A stretch of DNA of 64,000 nt from Flaccisagitta enflata (GCA_965153355.1 OZ231126.1:35154001-35218000); one strand, 5' to 3'. Positions 1-13,967 are shown, counted from the stretch's first letter. Translations and numbers: made by a program. The notes: a model not told the origin generated them from the sequence alone.

Positions 1-59
1 TTTGTTTGCACCACGAGTGGCAAGACCAACCACAGCGCCGCAGATTAGGAGCAGTGGGA

Positions 60-797
<738 letters not shown>

Positions 798-915
798 TTT
801 GAGCATGCAAATACAAGAAAACATTTTCCTGAGTGTATCTGCTCATCTTTGAGGGTGCTTTTGAGTAATCTAGCTCATTTTGCTCATTTAGCTCAATTTT
901 TTTTTAATTTTAAAT
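798..915. repeat. Dispersed repeat family F, copy 1
   Basis: Starts GAGCATGCAAATACAAGAA and includes CTGCTCATCTTTGAGG and TCTAGCTCATTT. Two further copies lie at 3545-3660 and 3688-3790. Start motif recurs alone at 948. Confidence 0.7.
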
Positions 916-1019
916 CGGAAAAATAAATAAATATTTTGATACTTATCTGAGCATGCAAACAGCCCTCTTAAAAGTGGAGTAGCGGGTAGCGCCACTACTC
1001 GGAAGAGAAGAAGATGTGT

Positions 1020-1397
<378 letters not shown>

Positions 1398-1464
1398 CTT
1401 GGAAGAGAATAGGACTTATTAAAGAAGTTCCGACATTCGAAACTATGTTCATAAAAAATGAACT

Positions 1465-1484
1465 AAGTTCCGACGTCGGAACTT
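1465..1484. repeat. 20-bp perfect palindrome
   Basis: AAGTTCCGACGTCGGAACTT, its own reverse complement. Its core recurs at 2387-2406. Confidence 0.9.
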
Positions 1485-1644
1485 CGTGAAAAAATGAACA
1501 ACAGCTTCTCATTTGACTGTCGGAACTATGTGAAGGAAACATAATTGAGTGAATACTACAAGAAACTGAATTTGATCATTTAAGCAAACTTATAACCACT
1601 CGCAGTGCATTTCATTGTTTTGTTCTGTTCTCTGTTGATTTTGA

Positions 1645-1668
1645 TATCTATCTATCTATCTATGTATG

Positions 1669-1731
<63 letters not shown>

Positions 1732-1735
1732 ATTT
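1645..1735. repeat. (TATC)n microsatellite
   Basis: Tetranucleotide array with two TATG interruptions. Confidence 0.95.
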
Positions 1736-2050
1736 ATATCTCGCTTTCTCTCTCACCTCTAAAGAATTGAAATATGACTGATTATAGTCTAAATCACGCT
1801 CAGTGAGCAACCAATCAATATCAACATCTTTCAATCTCTAAATCCCAAAAGCTTACACTTTTTTTAAAAGAACATCATTTTCTTTCAAAGGCTTCATGTT
1901 CTTATTTTCAAGGCCAAATGAAGCCTTTAATGTTCTAAGAACACTCTTGATTCAAAGTACTATATAAACTGTAAAAAAACCTAGAATGTAGTTCTATTAT
2001 ACTAAATATACTTCAGGAGCGGAATAGCAATCAAACATCAATTTTTGTTT
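1736..2050. other. Unassigned A/T-rich sequence
   Basis: No coding or repeat feature supported. Confidence 0.4.
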
Positions 2051-2054
2051 TTGT

Positions 2055-2224
2055 TACAGACAGACAGACCAACCGACATAGCAAGTTCAAGATCAAGAGT
2101 CGCGAGTCCGCAACTAAAAACGAGAGGGGAGAGGGACAATGAGATGATCATGACAATGAATGGACATGCAAGGACATGGTTACAGACAGGCAGACAAATA
2201 GACGGAGTAGACAGACAGACAGGC

Positions 2225-2259
<35 letters not shown>

Positions 2260-2305
2260 GAGAGAGAGAGAGAAAGAGAAAGAGAGGGAGAGAGAAAGAG
2301 AGATA
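2055..2305. repeat. CAGA/GA array with family C-like end
   Basis: A CAGACAGACCAACCGAC segment followed by CGCGAGTCCGCAACTAAAAA resembles the family C end at 8440. A (CAGA)n array from 2188 and GA-rich sequence to 2300 follow. Confidence 0.7.
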
Positions 2306-2386
2306 TTGTCATTTAAGCAAAGTATGAAAGTATGAAAGTGATTGAGTTCACATAGTTTAGACAGAGACGTTGAGGGGGAAAGCACG

Positions 2387-2406
2387 TAGTTCCGACGTCG
2401 GAACTA
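2387..2406. repeat. 20-bp perfect palindrome, second copy
   Basis: TAGTTCCGACGTCGGAACTA, sharing an 18-bp core with the palindrome at 1465. Flanks CACG and TGTG extend the symmetry imperfectly. Confidence 0.9.
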
Positions 2407-2617
2407 TGTGTATTTACAACAAACGCATGGATTTCTGACCTGCACTGTCGTAACTACGTGGTTGCCCCGAGAATAGGGTGAGTGGCAGGAGGAAGAAGAA
2501 GAAGAGAAAGAAAAATTAGAAGAAGCAGAAGTAGGGAAGAGCAAGAAAAAGAATAAAAAAAAAAAAAGAATAAGAAAATACAGGAAAAAGAAAACAAACA
2601 GAAGAAAGAAATACTCG

Positions 2618-2680
2618 CAAAAGCGCTACATGGTCAGCGGTACCCGATGCTCCTAAGTTAGTTTATGTGGGAATGAGATT
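2618..2680. repeat. Family E motif
   Basis: CGCAAAAGCG followed by ATGGTCAGCGGTACCCGATG. Related copies occur at about 9780 (inverted), 14065, 29055 (inverted), 62527 and 63765. They usually sit beside the GGGCAGCGGC-ended elements. Confidence 0.65.
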
Positions 2681-2687
2681 ATGAGAG

Positions 2688-3246
2688 GGGCAGCGGCCCC
2701 GGAGGGGCCAATGACCTATGATTCCACATAGGACAATTTTCTCCGGTTTGAGAAGCTGGTTTGGAGGGCTGAGAGGCCTGATTTGGGGTCTGAAAGGTCT
2801 ATTTTAGGGTTTGAGAGGCGTGGTGTGGGGTCTGAGAGGCTTGATTTGGGGTCTGAAAGGCCTGATTTGGGTCTTAGGGTCTAATTTGGGGTCTGAGAAG
2901 CCTGATTTGGGGTCTGAGGCCTGATTTGGGTCTTAGAGGCCTGATTTGGGGTCTGAGAAGCCTGATCTAGGGTCTGGAAGGCCTGATTTAGGGTGTGAGA
3001 GGCCTGATTTGGGGTGTGAGAGGCCTGATTTGGAGTCTGAGAGGCCTGATTTAGGGTCTGGGAGGCCTGAATTGGGGTCTGAGAGGCCTGATTTGGGGTC
3101 AGAAAGGTCTGATTTTAGGTCTGAAAGGACTGATTTGGAGTGTGAGAGGCCCTATTTGAAGCTTGGGGGAGGGGGGGACGGAAACCAGAGAAAATTGCCC
3201 TATGTAGAATCATAGGTCATTGGCCCCTCCGGGGCCGCTGCCCAAA
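2688..3246. mobile_element. Composite foldback element, family D, copy 1
   Basis: Inverted ends of about 55 bp: GGGCAGCGGCCCCGGAGGGG at the left and its reverse complement at the right, followed inward by CCTATGATT-CACATAGG-CAATTTTCTC. They enclose a minisatellite of about 20 bp with consensus TGATTTGGGGTCTGAGAGGC (2755-3160). No coding capacity. Confidence 0.85.
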
Positions 3247-3544
3247 AGAGGAGAAAATGGAGAAAATGGACAGAGTGTGATATCATTGAAAATGCAATTG
3301 TCGGCATCATAATTTTTTTTTATGAGATTAGAATTTTCAGTAAGGGTTACATTTTGATTTTTTTTTTCAGGCAGTCAGTTAAGCAAGTACAGTTTTCTGC
3401 TATGTTCTTGAAAGTCAATAAAAGAAAAAGATTGGGATTTCTTTTAAATTTTGGTGTATTTTCACTAGTGGAGTTGGGTTTTTCATGTCGGAAGACTTGA
3501 AGGGCAAAATCCTGCTACTTGGAAGGAAATCATTTCAAGAGGGC
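3247..3544. other. Unassigned A/T-rich sequence
   Basis: Nothing supported. Confidence 0.4.
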
Positions 3545-3790
3545 TGCATGCAAATACAAAAAATCATGTCAGTGAGCATAGCTGCTCATCTGTGAGGGTA
3601 TTTTTCAGTATTCTAGCTCACTTAGCTCATTTAGCTTATCTTTTTTCTAATTTTAAATGGGATAATTGAATGTTTTGATACATGTCAGAGCATGCAAATA
3701 CAAGAACATGTCAGTGAGCATGACTGGTCATCTGAGTGAGTGATTTTGAGTATTTTAGCTCATTTGGCTCAGTCCTATTTTTCTCTGATT
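3545..3790. repeat. Dispersed repeat family F, two adjacent copies
   Basis: Copies at 3545-3660 and 3688-3790 share GCATGCAAATACAA, GTCAGTGAGCAT and TTTAGCTCATTTGGCTCA-type segments with 798-915. Confidence 0.7.
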
Positions 3791-4249
3791 TTCAGTACAT
3801 TCAATGCATATAATTGCTCTTGATTTCTTCTAACAAATAAAAAATTTGCAGTGACTGAAGATGAGAGCATGGTGAAAAATGACCGATGCTTATGACTTTT
3901 TTCCTCACGGCGATAGCCGCCATTACTGGTACTTGAGAAAAAGAGAAGGAGGAAGAAGAGAAGAAAGGGGAAAGAGAGAGAGGAAGAAGGGTAGATGGAG
4001 GAGGCAATACCTCGGAAGGTAAGTCAGTAACGCATCAAAAGCGACGGACAAAAGCGAAAGAGGAACGCGCCAAAACATACAGTACGATGGGAGCAATAAG
4101 GAACTCAGATGGAGGGTCATTTCCTGCTTCAGTATTTGAATGAAGTACCTTCAACTATGGTTTATCTGAGAGCTAATGGGCGAGAGCCTTGATTGAATAT
4201 AATCTTGTATCTCTTGCTGTAACTGTTGATCAAAAAGAAAAAAAAGTAC

Positions 4250-4335
4250 ATCTGCCAGGAATTAAACCTGAGATTCTGAAGAGAGCAAATTTGCTTATTT
4301 AAATAACAGCATTCTACCAACAAAACTATTGCGCA
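4250..4335 (-). ncRNA. tRNA-like sequence (possible tRNA pseudogene or SINE head)
   Basis: On the minus strand, an A-box-like TTGGTAGAATG and a B-box-like GGTTTAATTCC are spaced about 45 bp apart, as in RNA polymerase III promoters. I could not draw a complete cloverleaf with a paired acceptor stem, so a functional tRNA is unlikely. Confidence 0.35.
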
Positions 4336-4557
4336 TCATGCAATGATGAAAAAATTATCGTCAGTTTTGTTTCAAATCACTTGGTTTGGAATTTTATATT
4401 CATTCAATGCCTTGGACCATAGGCTTTTAGAAAACCACAGCTTTCAGTCCCTCATTCCTATATGGAAGCTGAAGGAGGGCCTCTTTGTACTGCTGTTATT
4501 GCCTCCATTGTACTGTACGGGAGGAATTAAGAAAGATGCCTATTCATGATGAACATG

Positions 4558-4662
<105 letters not shown>

Positions 4663-4784
4663 CGTGTCGATACATCAAGAAAGAGTATGCCGATGTTTCC
4701 TAAAAACAAGCCCCCACGCCACGCCGTTAGTAAGAATAACAACGAAACTGGGGAATAATGGATGCACATCGCGTGAGTATGAAT

Positions 4785-4785
<1 letters not shown>

Positions 4786-4832
<47 letters not shown>
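4786..4832. repeat. (GA)n microsatellite
   Basis: Pure dinucleotide tract. Confidence 0.95.
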
Positions 4833-4836
<4 letters not shown>

Positions 4837-4988
4837 TAAGCAGCAGGGGCGGTTTACTCTAAAGTGCCTATCTCCCTTTAAAATTCGAAAACCGTGAAGC
4901 TTCTTCTCAGTGTGTCTGTCTCTCTGCCTCTCTGTCGGTCTCTGTGTGTCTGTCTCTCTGTCTCTGTGACTCTCTGACTCTGTCTGTC

Positions 4989-5229
<241 letters not shown>

Positions 5230-5659
5230 TCCTTTCATCCAAAACCAAGCCGTATGAAATATGTAAATAAGTTCTCAGTCGAATTTCGTGAGTGTTTGAA
5301 GTCTCAACTCTGAGGAATAATTGATCGTCAAAAAATGGGATTGAAAAAAAAATGGCAAAACTGAAAAAAAAAAAAGGGAAATGAGGACTGACTGAAACAA
5401 AAAGAAATCGTTCAACTCACAGTAACTAGTTGAATGATCGATTGATTATCCCGGCATCTTCAGACTATACCCTAACAGATACAAATGGAAGAGTACTTCT
5501 AATCAGATCATTGACATAAAAGAGCACAGAGGAATGTTTTTTTTTAGCTACAGACGATTGGCAAAAATAAATTTGCTTGCCCTGTCTCCGCCCAGTTCTG
5601 TTAAGGATTCTACAGATGATTTATGTTCTTTTTTGTTTTTTCTTCTTCTAGTTTCAGCT

Positions 5660-5890
5660 AGATTTTGTCTTATTCTTCTTCTTCATCTTCACCTTCTTCT
5701 TCTTCTTCTTCTTCTTCTTCTTCTCCTTCTTCTTCTTCTTCTTCTTCTTCTTCTTCTTCTTCTTCTTCTTCTTCTTCTTCTTCTTCTTCTTCTTCATCTC
5801 TTCTTCTTCTTCTTCTTCTTCTTCTTCATCTTTTTCTTCTTCTTCTGCTGTTTCTCCTTCTGTTTCTTCTTCTTCAGCTTCTTTTCTTTT
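5660..5890. repeat. (TTC)n microsatellite
   Basis: Slightly interrupted trinucleotide array. Confidence 0.95.
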
Positions 5891-5990
5891 CGTTCCTTCC
5901 TCCCTGCCGGGTTCATGTGTGGGAATTGGGAAGGTCGCGCGACTTTGGCGTAGAAGTTATCACATCCACCATCTGTCTCTGTCTCTGTCT

Positions 5991-6490
5991 GATCTCAGTC
6001 GCTCAAAATCACTCTTTGTCTGTCTCTGTTTCTGTCTCAGTCAAAATCTGTCTGTCTCTGTCTGATCTCAGTCGCTTAAAATCACTCTTTGTCTGTCTCT
6101 GTTTCTGTCTCAGTCAAAATCTGTCTGTCTCTGTCTGATCTCAGTCGTTCAAAATTTCTCTTTGTCTGTCTCTGTTTCTGTCTCAGTCAAAATCTGTCTG
6201 TCTCTGTCTGATCTCAGTCGCTCAAAATCTATCTTTGTCTGCCTCTGTTTCTGTCTCAGTCGAAATCTGTCTGGTTCTGTCTGATTTCAGTCGCTCAAAA
6301 TCTCTCTTTGTCTGTCTCTGTTTCTGTCTCAGTCAAAATCTGTTTGTCTCTGTCTGATCTCAGTCGCTCAAAATCTCTCTTTGTCTGTCTCTGTTTCTGT
6401 GTCAGTCAAAATCTGTCTGTCTCTGTCTGATCTCAGTCGCTTAGAATCACTCTTTGTCTGTCTCTCTGTCTCCGTCTTAGTTTCAGTCAC
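5991..6490. repeat. ~73-bp tandem repeat, seven copies
   Basis: The marker GATCTCAGTCGCTCAAAATC starts at 5991, 6064, 6138, 6210, 6282, 6356 and 6428. The units are themselves rich in CTGTCT. Confidence 0.9.
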
Positions 6491-6770
6491 TCAAATTACA
6501 TCCATTTCGAGTAAGATTCCTGGGATGATTATTGTGCATTGAATAGAAAACTTTCTTCAGGGAAACAAAAATTCAAGTTAGAATTACATGTTTTAAATCA
6601 TTTGACACTGGTAAAAAGTGCAACAGGATCAGTGAACACAACAAGTGTTAATGAATCTTCATGGATTGGACCAGAAAATCATGATGAGGTCCATACTTGT
6701 CCAGCTAGTAGATGGTGAGTAAAAGAATTGGCTGCTGTGTCTTAGGTAACTCTGTAACTGTCTCAGTCTT
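6491..6770. other. Unassigned sequence between CTGTCT-rich arrays
   Basis: No gene supported. CTGTCT-rich sequence resumes from about 6770 to 7000. Confidence 0.4.
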
Positions 6771-7099
6771 TGTCGATGAAAATATCGCTGTCTTTGTCTC
6801 CGTCCCTGTCTCTGTCTCTGTCTCTGTCTCAGTCAACCGAAATCTCTCTGTCTCTGTTTCTCTGACATTTGTCTCTGTCTCTTAACTCAAAATTTTTTTC
6901 TCTCTCTCTGTCTCAGTCACTCTTAAACCCTCTGTCTATGTCTCTATCTCTCTCCCATTCTCTCTCTCTTTGTCTCTGTCTCAATCTGTGTCTGAGTCCA
7001 CAGCTGCGAGTAGCACTCTATCTCCGTCTTCGTGACTTGCTTGTCACTGGATTCAACTTGATCTGACTTCCTCTCTCGCGTCTCAATCCATTTCTCAAA

Positions 7100-7410
<311 letters not shown>

Positions 7411-7507
7411 CTTCTTTTATTCTGTGACGCGGCTTTTTAGTCACCAAACTTCCATTTTGAAAATGAAAAGAAATGGCTGGATGACTGGATGTGAACCTAG
7501 AAGAATG

Positions 7508-7757
<250 letters not shown>

Positions 7758-7759
7758 GA

Positions 7760-8225
7760 AACAAAGGGGAAAGGGTTAAGTCTGGCTCCAAGCTAAAAAG
7801 AAGATGATGAAAGCCAATTAGGTTTAAAATGACGATCTGCCAACCTGCATTTGTGAAATGAATTGATGCCGGACGGCCGGTTTGTCATATTTTTTTGCTA
7901 TTTCGCAATTTTTAGTTTTTTCGTCTTTCCGCGTACTACCTGGTAGCCTTGTCATTCTGGCCTGACACCCCCCTCCCCCCAAGTGACACAGAGATATTGT
8001 GGGGGCAGTAGTGCCCTCTGCGTTTCTTTCCAACTCTAAGACTATGTCCAATTGTTCTCGTCACTTGATAGTGATTCTGATTCCATGCCAAAAGTCGCCC
8101 GTTGAATTCACTTTAGACGTCAGCATTTCAGTAACCCCGGGAAAACCACCCAAGATACTGCAACCCCCACAACATCCCTGCGTCATTTAGGGGGAATGGG
8201 GGTTCAGGCTGGAAGGACGAAGCTG
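7760..8225. other. Unassigned sequence
   Basis: No gene or repeat structure supported. Confidence 0.35.
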
Positions 8226-8227
8226 CC

Positions 8228-8458
8228 AAGTCGTCCAATAGACAAAAACAAGCGACGCGGGGTCACAATATCGTTGCGGACGGGTGGGCAGGGGCATCCA
8301 ATTCCCATCCGCACCCCATGCCATCAACACACATACCCATAAAAGCATCCAAAACGGTCATTTTTCCACTTTTCGACTTGTGGGTTACGGACAGACCGAC
8401 GGACCGACGGACGGACAAAGCCTCCTATAGAGTTACGTGTCCGCAACTGAAAAAACAA
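8228..8458. mobile_element. Family C GGAC-core element
   Basis: Begins AAGCGACGCGGGGTCACAAT, has GGGTGGGCAGGGG, a GACCGACGGACCGACGGAC core and ends TACGTGTCCGCAACTGAAAA. A reverse-orientation relative is at 59975-60205. Confidence 0.7.
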
Positions 8459-8699
8459 AAAAAAAAAACGGGAAGTTACATTACAAACAGATTACTGAAA
8501 AAGGCCGAACGATGATGCGACACTTTTTATCAGTGCAGTTCGGAACAGTCAATCTGCAGAAAGAAAGAATACGTACCCAATGGAAAATATTAAAGATTTC
8601 ATCTTCAACTGCTGGAAAAGGCACATTGAATATTTTTGGAAGGTCTTTCAGTTTTAACAACGAAACAGAAGAAAAGAACTGAACTGACGACGTCTGGCC

Positions 8700-9075
8700 G
8701 AACGGCAAAAGAAAAGAGAAGAGAAGTGAAAGGAAGAGAAGAGAAGAGAGGATAAGAAAAGAGCAGAGAAGAAAGGAGAAGAGAGGAGAAGAAAAGAGCA
8801 GAGAAGAAAGGAGAAGAGAAGAGAGGAGAAGAGAAGAGAAAAGAAGAGAAGAGAAAAGAAGAGAAGAGAAAAGAAGAGAAGAGAAGATAAGATAAGATAA
8901 GAGAAGAGAAGAACTGAACTAACAGCATCAGGCCAAATGGCAAAAGAGAAGAGAAGAGAAGAGAGGAGAAGAAAAGAGAAGAGAAGAGGCGAAAGGAGAC
9001 GAGACGAGAAGAGAAGAGAAGAGAAGAGAAGAGAAGAGAAGAGAAGAGAAGAGAAGAGAAGAGAAGAGAAGAACT
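8700..9075. repeat. (GAGAA)n-type purine array
   Basis: Degenerate AGAAG/AGAAA array interrupted at about 8910-8945 by a sequence (GAACTGAACTAAC) that recurs at 9070 and 8677. Confidence 0.9.
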
Positions 9076-9284
9076 GAACTAACGACGCCAGGCCTAACTG
9101 CGTGCCTCTTTCACCACCATAATCTTCAACTTGAGACGAGTAAAGAACCGGGAAAGTAAACCGAAAAAAAAAGTAAATCGATGCCGTAAACTTAGAATGG
9201 AACTAAGACACACAATCTTGTTTTTACAAAAAGGAAAAATGGCCTCTCTTCTCTTTCGTGCTATCTCCTTTTTCCGTTGTATTT

Positions 9285-9350
9285 TTAGTCGCGTTCTAGA
9301 CAACTCTACACCCCGCTTTGTTGGTCTGTCGGTCCGTTGGTTGGTCGGTT
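9285..9350. repeat. Family A fragment
   Basis: TTTTTAGTCGCGTTCTAGAC, then CTACACCCCGCTTTGTTGG and a GTCGGTCCGTTGG core. Confidence 0.65.
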
Positions 9351-9362
9351 TGTCAATCCCCT

Positions 9363-9741
9363 TTTGGGCAGCGGCCCCAAAGGGGTCGATGACCTCTGCT
9401 TTCACACATATGGGGAATTCTCTCCTCCTTCTCCTTCTTCTTCTTCTCCTTCTTTGTTCCCCCCTCAAATCCCAGTCTCGTGGCCCAAATCCCAGCTAAG
9501 AGGCCTAGGTCCCAGCCTCAAGGCCCAATTCCCAGCCTCCAGGCTAGGATTTAGGCCTTGAGGCTAGGATTTGGGTCTCAAGGCTGGGATTTGGGCCTTG
9601 AGCTTCAAAACTGAAATTTTGGCCTCGAGACTGGGATTTGAGGGGGTGGGACAGCGGAGGAGAAGAAGAAGGAGATGGAGGAGAAAATTCCCTATATGTG
9701 TGAAAGCATAGGTCATCAACCCCTTTGGGGCTGCTGCCCTG
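9363..9741. mobile_element. Composite foldback element, family D, copy 2
   Basis: Inverted ends TGGGCAGCGGCCCCAAAGGG and its right partner (CCCCTTTGGGGCTGCTGCCC) with CTTTCACACATATGGGGAAT inside. The interior is a ~20-bp minisatellite with AATCCCAGCCTCAAGGCC-type units that switches strand near 9545. Confidence 0.85.
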
Positions 9742-10160
9742 CTTCCTCTTCAACTTCATGCCCAAACTACTTTGGCAGGGCACGGATACCGCTGACCATC
9801 TAACGCTTTTGCGACTATTTACTTTTAAGCGTTTTTGAGTGTTTGAGCTTACTGCTGCTGCCCAAATGCCCAAGTGACCTCTATCACTGCTCCTGCCCAC
9901 ACGCACGCGACTGGGGAAGCCGTGTATCCGGCCTTGTTTTTTTTTCAGACGGGGAAAAGTGACTCCTTAGGAACGTTGTGATCGCCGGTTCGTTCCTCTG
10001 TCCATCCGTCTATGGGTCCGTCACATTGTTGAATTGCGTACATTTTCTTATAATTTTCTCATGATGTCTGAAGCAAACCTAAGGGGTCCACTGTCAAGTA
10101 TGTACGATTTTTTGTGGTTCTTCTTCTGCCCAACCGTCCGCGATTAATAGCCTGTGTTGG
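9742..10160. other. Unassigned sequence with family E and A fragments
   Basis: Contains an inverted family E motif (9780-9830) and a fragment reading CACGCGACTGGGGAAGCCGT like family A. No gene. Confidence 0.45.
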
Positions 10161-10163
10161 GTT

Positions 10164-10795
<632 letters not shown>

Positions 10796-10803
10796 TGTCT
10801 AAT

Positions 10804-11400
10804 CAGGGTCCGACAAAATTTTTTGCTGCCTACGAGCAAAAAATTTCTACTGGTCCCTGCCTACAAAACATGCGTATGATTTTCGCATAATTTCAGTGAC
10901 AAACAAAATTGATAGCAATCTGCAGTACATCAACCAAATGAATTTTGTGGGCAGGAATCATCTTAAAAACCTGATCATTTTCTTGACATGACCTTATATA
11001 GGTAGGACTTAATAAAATATTGTGTATGAAAAAAGTCCTTCGCTAAAGAAGATTTATATAAGCAATTCTACATCTATGTATCATTTGCTATTTGTTTACC
11101 ATGAATTTTAAAGGCAAAACTTTGTAGGCAGGAATTAATCAAATTTCACAATGTTTGAAATCTTTATTCTGTAATACCAGTTACTATCACAAACATTCTG
11201 TAAGCAGGTATTATTAGTTGGGCAATATCATCAATCAATCTTTTCCTTCCTTTTCCCCTTTTTTTCCCCTCTTCCTTTCTCTTTTTCCCTCTTTCTTTTC
11301 ATCTCTTCTTATACCCCCACTTTTCTTTCCTCTGCTGCCTACAAGACTGCTCGCTGCCTTGGAGCATTGCTCCCGTGCTCCCGCACTTTGTCGTACCCTG
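10804..11400 (-). mobile_element. hAT-like MITE, 597 bp, copy 1
   Basis: Ends are CAGGGTCCGACAAA and TTTGTCGTACCCTG, a 14-bp imperfect terminal inverted repeat. It is flanked by the 8-bp direct repeat TGTCTAAT (10796-10803 and 11401-11408), as expected of hAT transposition. Internal sequence is nearly the reverse complement of 14166-14762. No transposase. Confidence 0.88.
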
Positions 11401-11487
11401 TGTCTAATTGAGTAATGAGTATCGATGTGATTACGAAAGCAGCATGATACGTTTGAATCATTTTGTTCTATGCATGAGTGCGAAATA

Positions 11488-11991
11488 CATGGTGTTTCAT
11501 GCCAAATTAGATATAAGGAAACACTGCCATTCTGCTTTTAAAAATTCTAAGAAAAGATTCAAACAGCGCTTAAGCTCCAATTTTTTGTGTAAAAATTTCA
11601 AGGGTTTAGGTCAAATATCTTGACCACAACATCAATTTGAAATAAAATGAAGCTCTTTTAAAATGATTTTGATTTTAAAGTTCATCTTTGAAGTGCTCTC
11701 ACTTCTAAATGGCTTGAGTTACAGATGCCCGATTGGTCTCAAATTAAAGCTTAATGGCGTCTGTGGCACAAGCCGTTTCAAAATGAAAGTACTTCAAAGA
11801 CGTACTTTTAAAATCAAAATTATTTTAAAACAGCTTCTCTTTTAAATGCTCATTGTACTTCAAATTGATGTTGTGGCAAAAATATTTGACCCAAACCCAT
11901 GAAATTTCTACACAAAAAATTGGAGCTTAAGTGCTCTTTGAATCTTTTTTTCAGAACTAGTTTTGTATTTTTAGAAGCATGAAACACCCTG
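11488..11991. mobile_element. Foldback element with TA-flanked CAnGGTGTTTCATG ends
   Basis: 504-bp near-palindrome. Left end CATGGTGTTTCATG and right end CATGAAACACCCTG, bounded by TA on both sides, as in Tc1/mariner elements. Arms share, in opposite orientation, the TTAAGCTCCAATTTTTTGTG and GACCCAAACCCATG-type segments. No transposase. Confidence 0.75.
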
Positions 11992-12245
11992 TAGTGTTAA
12001 TCAGTGAGCTTAACAACAAATAAACAACTGCCTGAGGGTATAAACTTCATCGACCCGCTGTTTGCCAAATAAAAGATATGTTGTGTAAAAAGAATAAAAA
12101 AGGAAGAATAGAAATGGAACAAAGAGATAAAATACAGAAGCCAAAAGAAATTGAAAAAAAAAAAGATAGCAAAATGGACTTTTTCTTTGGGTTTGGAATT
12201 GGCGTGCGCAAAGCAGCGGGGAAAAAAAGAGGGGGAAAAAGAGAG

Positions 12246-12251
12246 AGAGAG

Positions 12252-12345
<94 letters not shown>
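12246..12345. repeat. (GA)n microsatellite
   Basis: Long dinucleotide tract. Confidence 0.95.
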
Positions 12346-12349
<4 letters not shown>

Positions 12350-12424
12350 GAACACGTAGAGAAAATAAGAATGAAATGAAATGATGAACATTTTGGTTGA
12401 GGGAGATGGCATAAAGATAAGGCA

Positions 12425-12543
12425 GAAGAAGAAGAAGAAGCAGAAGAAGAAGAAGAAGAAGAAGAAGAGGAAAAAGAAGAAGATAAGAAGAAGAAGAAGA
12501 AGAAGAAAAAGAAGAAGAAGAAGAGGAAGAAGAAGAAGAGGAA

Positions 12544-12578
<35 letters not shown>

Positions 12579-12742
12579 AGAAGAAGAAGAAGAAGAAGAA
12601 GAAGAAGAAGAAGAAGAAGAAGAAGAAGAAAAAGAAGAAGAAGGAGAAGAAGAGGAAGAAGAAGATGGTGAAGAAGAAGACGAAGAAGAAGTAAAAGAAG
12701 AAGAATAAAAAGAAAGAGAACAAGGTAAAGAAAAAGAAAAAA

Positions 12743-12773
<31 letters not shown>

Positions 12774-12920
12774 AGAAGAAGAAGAAGAAGAAGAAGAAGA
12801 AGAAGAAGAAGACGAAGAAGAAGAAGAAGAAGAAGAAGAAGAAGAAAAAGAAGAAGAAGAAGAAGAAGAAGAAGAAGAAGAAGAAGAAGAAGAAGAAGAA
12901 GAAGAAGAAGAAGAAGAAAA
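12425..12920. repeat. (GAA)n array
   Basis: Nearly 500 bp of GAA with scattered substitutions. Very long Phe- or Leu-rich frames on the minus strand are artefacts of it. Confidence 0.95.
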
Positions 12921-13415
12921 TAGGAAATAGAAAATAGAAAATGGAAAAATAGGGGCATGGAAAGAGAAAATGGGACAATTTTTTTAGGGCTGGCAAAAAA
13001 AAAAATAGAAGCTACGCCTTTAGTCCACAGGCGGCCGAATGAAGCAACGCGCTGGAAGGCACGTTCCAAAGGAAAACCCTGAAAATTGACACGAGCCTAT
13101 AAAAGAATAATGTTTACATCGTCTTGTTGGGCTCTCAAACAGGCCGAAACGCCGACGCCGAGAAACACACACACACAAAGGGCGTGTTTCTAGTGAAGAT
13201 GAAAAACGCGTTTGTGCCCGTGAAACGAGATAACAGTGTGAACACATATTCAAGAATTTCAACTGTCCCACGAGGGAGTGAGCGAAGTGAGTGAGTGAGC
13301 CCGTGAACGGAGGGTAGCGAAGTGGAGCGCTGCAGAGCGAGTGAGTGGAGGAGCGGCGAGAGCGAACGAACGTAGCGAGCGACCAGTGGCAGGTTCAAAC
13401 GCGATTAACGACATA
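12921..13415. other. Unassigned sequence with a GAGCGA-rich patch
   Basis: Degenerate GAGTGAGCGAAG repeats at 13270-13385. No gene supported. Confidence 0.4.
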
Positions 13416-13967
13416 CAGGGTGCACACCAAATGATATGAAAACATGTTATTCTGCTTTAAAAATAATGAAACAAAACTGAAAATAGATTCATAGAGCCCT
13501 TAAACTCCGATTTTTCATGTAAAAATTTCATTGGTCTGGGTCAAGTAGTTTGGCCTCAGCAAAGATTCGAAAGAAAATGAACATTTTTAATTTTTTTCAT
13601 CCTAGAGATTTTTCTTTAAATCGCTCTCATTTCTAAACGGTTAGAGCTACAGATGCCAGATTGGACTCAAATGAAAGAAAATTTAAAAATCTTTAATATG
13701 AGATCAATCTGGCATCTGTAGCTCTAACCGTTAAGAAATGAGAGCGATTTAAAGAAAAATTTCTAAGATGAAAAAAACCTTGACTGAAAATGTTCATTTT
13801 TTTTCAAATCTTTGCTGAGGCCAAACTACTTGACCCAGACCAATGAAATTTTTACACAAAAAATCGGAGTTTAAGGGCTCTATGAATCTATTTTCAGAAT
13901 TGTTTCATTATTTTTAGAAGCAGAATGACATCGTTTTCTTATATATCATTTGGTGTGAAACACCCTG
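13416..13967. mobile_element. Tc1/mariner-like foldback element, 552 bp
   Basis: Ends CAGGGTG and CACCCTG are flanked by TA on each side. Arms of about 250 bp are near-perfect reverse complements, for example GGTCTGGGTCAAGTAGTTTG against CAAACTACTTGACCCAGACC. Related in part to 11488-11991. Confidence 0.85.

Noticed and set aside
12010-13069. Two minus-strand frames of more than 320 codons (Phe-rich and Leu-rich)
   Set aside because: They are translations of (GAA)n and (GA)n arrays; the peptides are homopolymeric and shift with frame.
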